A program made the position numbers and the translations under genes. A stretch of 64,000 bases of DNA from Acidobacteriota bacterium (GTDB lineage: Bacteria > Acidobacteriota > Holophagae > Holophagales > Holophagaceae). The stretch covers positions 1 through 64,000 of the forward strand of contig JAJYRN010000008.1 of assembly GCA_021794095.1 (NCBI GenBank), in the 5' to 3' direction. The notes below the pieces were generated by a model, which worked only from the letters and a program-made list of their open reading frames with translations, was not told where the DNA came from and searched no databases. How positions within the stretch are numbered: the stretch's first letter is position 1; each line of letters starts with the position of its first letter. Positions 61,440 through 64,000 of the stretch are shown one piece after another.

Positions 61440-61948
61440 TGCTCCTGGCCCTATCCACCAGCCAGCCCCCGCCACCCGGCGCGGTGATCTTCGCCGTGCT
61501 GCTGTTCCTGGTGCTCTATCCCGCGCTGACCAGCCTCAGCAACCGCCTCATGGGCATCCCGGCCCTCTACAAGGCCTACCCCGCGGATCCGCAAGATCCC
61601 ATCGAGGAGAACCTGGGATGGAATCAGGTGCGGTTCGGGGGGTTGCGCGGCCACACGCCCATGTCGGTCCGATTGGGCCGCCGCTGCCTCCACCTGAAGC
61701 AGCCGTTCCCCTTCCAGACCGCCTGGTGGCGCGGGCCCGCCTCCATTCCCTGGCACGACATCATCCTCGAAAAGGAGCTGGACCCAGGCACCTGGTCCCT
61801 TCTCCGGATGGCCACCTTCCGCCTGGGCGCAGGGGGCCGGATCCTCCGGCTCGGCGGCAAGGCGGCCCTGCGCCTCCAGGAGCGGGTCAAGCGCGAGCAG
61901 GGCGGCGTTTCGCCGGGCACTTCCCCGGCCGCCCTCCGGCCCCGCTGA
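61436..61948 (+). CDS. Small membrane-anchored protein of unknown function
   Basis: A 170-residue protein with one N-terminal membrane segment (about 17-36, IFAVLLFLVLYPALTSL) and a soluble domain with GWNQVRFGGLRG and IPWHDIILEKEL. No known domain is recognised. Overlaps mazG by 4 nt and precedes aroDE by 13 bp, so it is part of that unit. Confidence 0.75.
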   Translation: MMLLALSTSQPPPPGAVIFAVLLFLVLYPALTSLSNRLMGIPALYKAYPADPQDPIEENLGWNQVRFGGLRGHTPMSVRLGRRCLHLKQPFPFQTAWWRGPASIPWHDIILEKELDPGTWSLLRMATFRLGAGGRILRLGGKAALRLQERVKREQGGVSPGTSPAALRPR

Positions 61949-61961
61949 GCCCCTCCCGGCC

Positions 61962-63332
61962 ATGCAGGGGCTGCCCTTCTACCTCGTCACCCTCAGCCAC
62001 GACGGCTGGGAGGACGCCTTGGCCTGCGCGCGGAACCTGCCACAGGAGGCCCTTCCCGAACTGCGCCTGGACCTGTTCCCCGCCCAGGATCCGGAGGCGC
62101 TGGTGGCCGCCCTGAAGCGGCGCTGCCTGGTGTCCTGCCGAAGGGTCTCCGAAGGCGGCCGCTGGCCCGATGAGGATGAGGAGGGCCGCCTGGCCCACCT
62201 GCTGAAGGCGCTGCCCGGCCGGCCCCGGTGGCTGGATCTGGAGTGGGATCTGCCGGTGCCCCCCGCCCTCCAGGCGGCCCGGAGCCACATGCGGCTGCTG
62301 CGCTCGGTGCATGTGGGCGCCGGGATCTTCGACCTGGAGAATCGCCTCCAGTCCCTTCCGGACGGCGATGCCTGGAAGTGGGTGGGCGTGGCCACCCGCC
62401 TAGGCGATGCGGGCCGCCTGCGCAAACCCCTCGCCTGGGCCCGGGACCACGGCCTGCGCCTGTCGGCCTTCCTCATGGGGCCCAAGGGAATCGCCAGCCG
62501 CGTCATGCAAGCCGCCTGGGGCGGCGCCTTCACCTTCGCTGCCCCCGACGATGGCCCGCCCGCGGCGCCTGGACAGCTCCCGCTGGCCACCCTGCGGGCC
62601 TGGCGTTGTGCCCGCCTCCACGCGGGCCATGGCCTCTGCGGCGTCCTCGGCGAGCCGGTCCTCCATTCCCGCGGCCCGGCCTTCCACAACGAGCGGTTCC
62701 AGCGCGCCTTCAAGGATCTCGTGTACCTTCCCCTGCCCTGCGCCGAGGCCGGAGAGGCGATCGAAGCCATGGAAGCGCTGGGGCTCCTGGGTCTGAGCCT
62801 CACCGCGCCCTTGAAGGAAACCTTGCCCGCGGCCCTGGGCCTGGCCGGTCCCCTGAACACCCTCTGGCGCCGGGCGCCCGGCGCGCCCTGGCAGCGCGCC
62901 AATACGGACGCGGATGCATTTGGACAAACACTGTCACATTTGACCTCGGGTCCGGTGCTGGTGCTGGGATCAGGCGGCGTAGCCCACACCAGCCTGGCGG
63001 TGCTGGACACCACAGGCCGGAAGGCACTGCAGGCCAGCCGCCGGAGGCCACCCTCGCCGGAGGCCGTGGCCGCGTTCGCCCCCGTGGGCGTGGTGCAGGC
63101 CACCAGCCTGGGCATGGAACCGGGCGATCCCGCGCCCTTCCCGGACCTCCTGGCGGCAGCCCGGCCCAGCCTGAGCTGGGCGGTGGAATGGATCTACAAG
63201 GAGGACACCGCCTTCGCCGTCTGGGCCCGGGAGGCGGGCTTGGCCCTCGTGGAGGGCGCCGGGCTCTTCGCGGCCCAGGCCGAGGCCCAGAGCCGCCGCT
63301 TCATCGAGGGTTGTGGCGGCGCCGACAGCTGA
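61962..63332 (+). CDS. Fused 3-dehydroquinate dehydratase and shikimate dehydrogenase
   Basis: A 456-residue bifunctional enzyme of the shikimate pathway. Residues 1-215 are a type I dehydroquinase (ELRLDLF, RVSEGGRW, a His in RSVHVG and a Lys in WKWVGVAT at the expected sites). Residues 225-456 are shikimate dehydrogenase (GVLGEPVLHSRGPAFHNERF, LSLTAPLKE with the catalytic Lys, VLGSGGVAH). The dehydrogenase segment LGSGGVAHTS binds NADP. Such fusions are usual in plants and seen in some bacteria. No frameshift. Confidence 0.9.
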   Translation: MQGLPFYLVTLSHDGWEDALACARNLPQEALPELRLDLFPAQDPEALVAALKRRCLVSCRRVSEGGRWPDEDEEGRLAHLLKALPGRPRWLDLEWDLPVPPALQAARSHMRLLRSVHVGAGIFDLENRLQSLPDGDAWKWVGVATRLGDAGRLRKPLAWARDHGLRLSAFLMGPKGIASRVMQAAWGGAFTFAAPDDGPPAAPGQLPLATLRAWRCARLHAGHGLCGVLGEPVLHSRGPAFHNERFQRAFKDLVYLPLPCAEAGEAIEAMEALGLLGLSLTAPLKETLPAALGLAGPLNTLWRRAPGAPWQRANTDADAFGQTLSHLTSGPVLVLGSGGVAHTSLAVLDTTGRKALQASRRRPPSPEAVAAFAPVGVVQATSLGMEPGDPAPFPDLLAAARPSLSWAVEWIYKEDTAFAVWAREAGLALVEGAGLFAAQAEAQSRRFIEGCGGADS

Positions 63333-63338
63333 TAGCGT
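63311..63338 (+). promoter_or_regulatory. Promoter of the NtrC-like gene
   Basis: TTGTGG and TAGCGT are 16 bp apart, and TAGCGT is separated from ATG 63345 by 6 nt (GTCCCC). There is no ribosome-binding sequence. The promoter overlaps the 3' end of the aroDE fusion. Confidence 0.4.
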
Positions 63339-63344
63339 GTCCCC

Positions 63345-64000
63345 ATGGAGCTTCTGCTGGTCGAGGACAAGGACAGCTTCCGGCGCCTGCTCACCCGGGC
63401 CCTGGAGGGTTCCACGTGGTCCGTCCGGGCGGTGGCGGATCCCCAGGAGGCCCTGGCCGCCCTGGCGGACCGGCCCGCGCAGGTGCTGGTGACGGATCTC
63501 CGCCTGCCGGGCATGAGCGGCCTGGAACTCATCCGCCGGGCCCGCCGCCTCCAGCCGGCCTTGCGGGTGGTGCTGATGTCCGCCTTCGGAGAGCCGAAGG
63601 ACATCGTGGAGGCCATGAAGCTCGGGGCCGACGACTTCCTGCCCAAGCCCTTCGACCTGGATGCCTTTCTGGCCCTGCTGGAGCATCTCCGGGCCCTGGC
63701 GGTGGCGCCGCCGCCCAACCCCGCGGAACCCTGGATCGCCCACAGCCCCGCCATGCAGACACTTGATGCGGCCCTGCGGCGCACCGCAGATTCGCATCTG
63801 CCGGCCCTCTTCCGGGGAGAGCGGGGCGCCGGCAAGGCGCGGTGCGCGCGGCGCCTCCACCTTCTCCGCCATCCCGCCGCGCCCTACTTCAGCCTCCAGG
63901 CGGCTTCGCTGGGGAAGGAAGGCCCGGAGCCGGGGATCCTCCAGCTCCTGCAAGGGGGCAGCCTCCTGCTGGCGGGGCTGGACCAGCTGCGCCCCGAGGC
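63345..64000 (+). CDS. NtrC-like response regulator lacking the sigma-54 contact loop (partial)
   Basis: The first 218 residues are in the window. The receiver is complete: ED at 7-8, phosphoacceptor Asp51 (VTDLRLPGMSG), Lys in FLPKPF. Then comes an AAA+-like domain of the NtrC type in reduced form: Walker A is GERGAGKA instead of GESGTGKE, and Walker B is GGSLLLAGLDQL, without the acidic DE pair. The stretch that normally holds GAFTGA is missing. It probably cannot activate sigma-54 polymerase. The C-terminus lies beyond the window. Confidence 0.8.
   Translation, partial: MELLLVEDKDSFRRLLTRALEGSTWSVRAVADPQEALAALADRPAQVLVTDLRLPGMSGLELIRRARRLQPALRVVLMSAFGEPKDIVEAMKLGADDFLPKPFDLDAFLALLEHLRALAVAPPPNPAEPWIAHSPAMQTLDAALRRTADSHLPALFRGERGAGKARCARRLHLLRHPAAPYFSLQAASLGKEGPEPGILQLLQGGSLLLAGLDQLRPE

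Noticed and set aside
58068-61475. 1135-codon minus-strand frame opposite cusS, the FAD enzyme and mazG
   Set aside because: Antisense shadow over three well-supported genes; no motif or plausible start.
1-64000. CRISPR array, prophage, rRNA operon
   Set aside because: No regularly spaced direct repeats, phage structural genes or rRNA sequence were seen.

Overview
The window is about 64 kb of GC-rich, gene-dense bacterial DNA with a Gram-negative cell plan: a TonB receptor, outer-membrane barrels, a CusCBA-type tripartite pump and MotAB. Gene content and style (many histidine kinases, a heme-bearing barrel, an MshEN protein, many overlapping start and stop codons) recall Acidobacteriota of the Holophagae/Geothrix type. 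This is inference from gene style; no rRNA or other taxonomic marker is present.

Layout. 1-1650: an AT-richer patch with two Sel1-like genes and a possible transposase remnant. 1655-9846: a complete kdp potassium-uptake locus (an unnamed small membrane protein, then kdpF, A, B, C, D, E). 10060-12566: proC and an aminotransferase, each sitting just behind an intrinsic terminator. 12677-15490: a very unusual fusion of a GCS2-type amino-acid ligase with an M20 peptidase. 15487-20197: glycerate kinase, a barrel protein, an Fe-S protein and xseA. 20207-20573: a large nested palindromic element. 20579-25357: a TonB receptor with its own two-component system and a ChpT-like phosphotransferase. 25446-28156: a stand-alone MshEN protein and lepA. 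28398-36382: a signalling cluster (double-receiver regulator, M6-like peptidase, MASE1 kinase, single-domain regulator, hybrid kinase). 36433-43892: hemX-hemA, motAB, a tRNA/rRNA-type methyltransferase, relA/spoT and a Nudix hydrolase. 44130-59417: a copper/silver-type island with three related small Cys-containing periplasmic proteins, a cytochrome c, a kinase, CusCBA, a Cys-rich secreted protein, a mono-heme barrel protein and CusRS. 59442-64000: an FAD oxidoreductase, mazG, a small membrane protein, an aroD-aroE fusion and the start of an NtrC-like regulator that lacks the sigma-54 contact loop.

The most notable undescribed structure is a family of four intergenic elements (20207-20573, 28218-28312, 43898-43990, 60532-60626), each made of two consecutive hairpins. 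One copy keeps its second hairpin with compensating base changes. Another carries about 270 bp of further nested, branched inverted repeats inside the first hairpin. The second notable item is the ligase-peptidase fusion next to an aminotransferase. I found no tRNA, rRNA, CRISPR array, prophage or intact insertion sequence.
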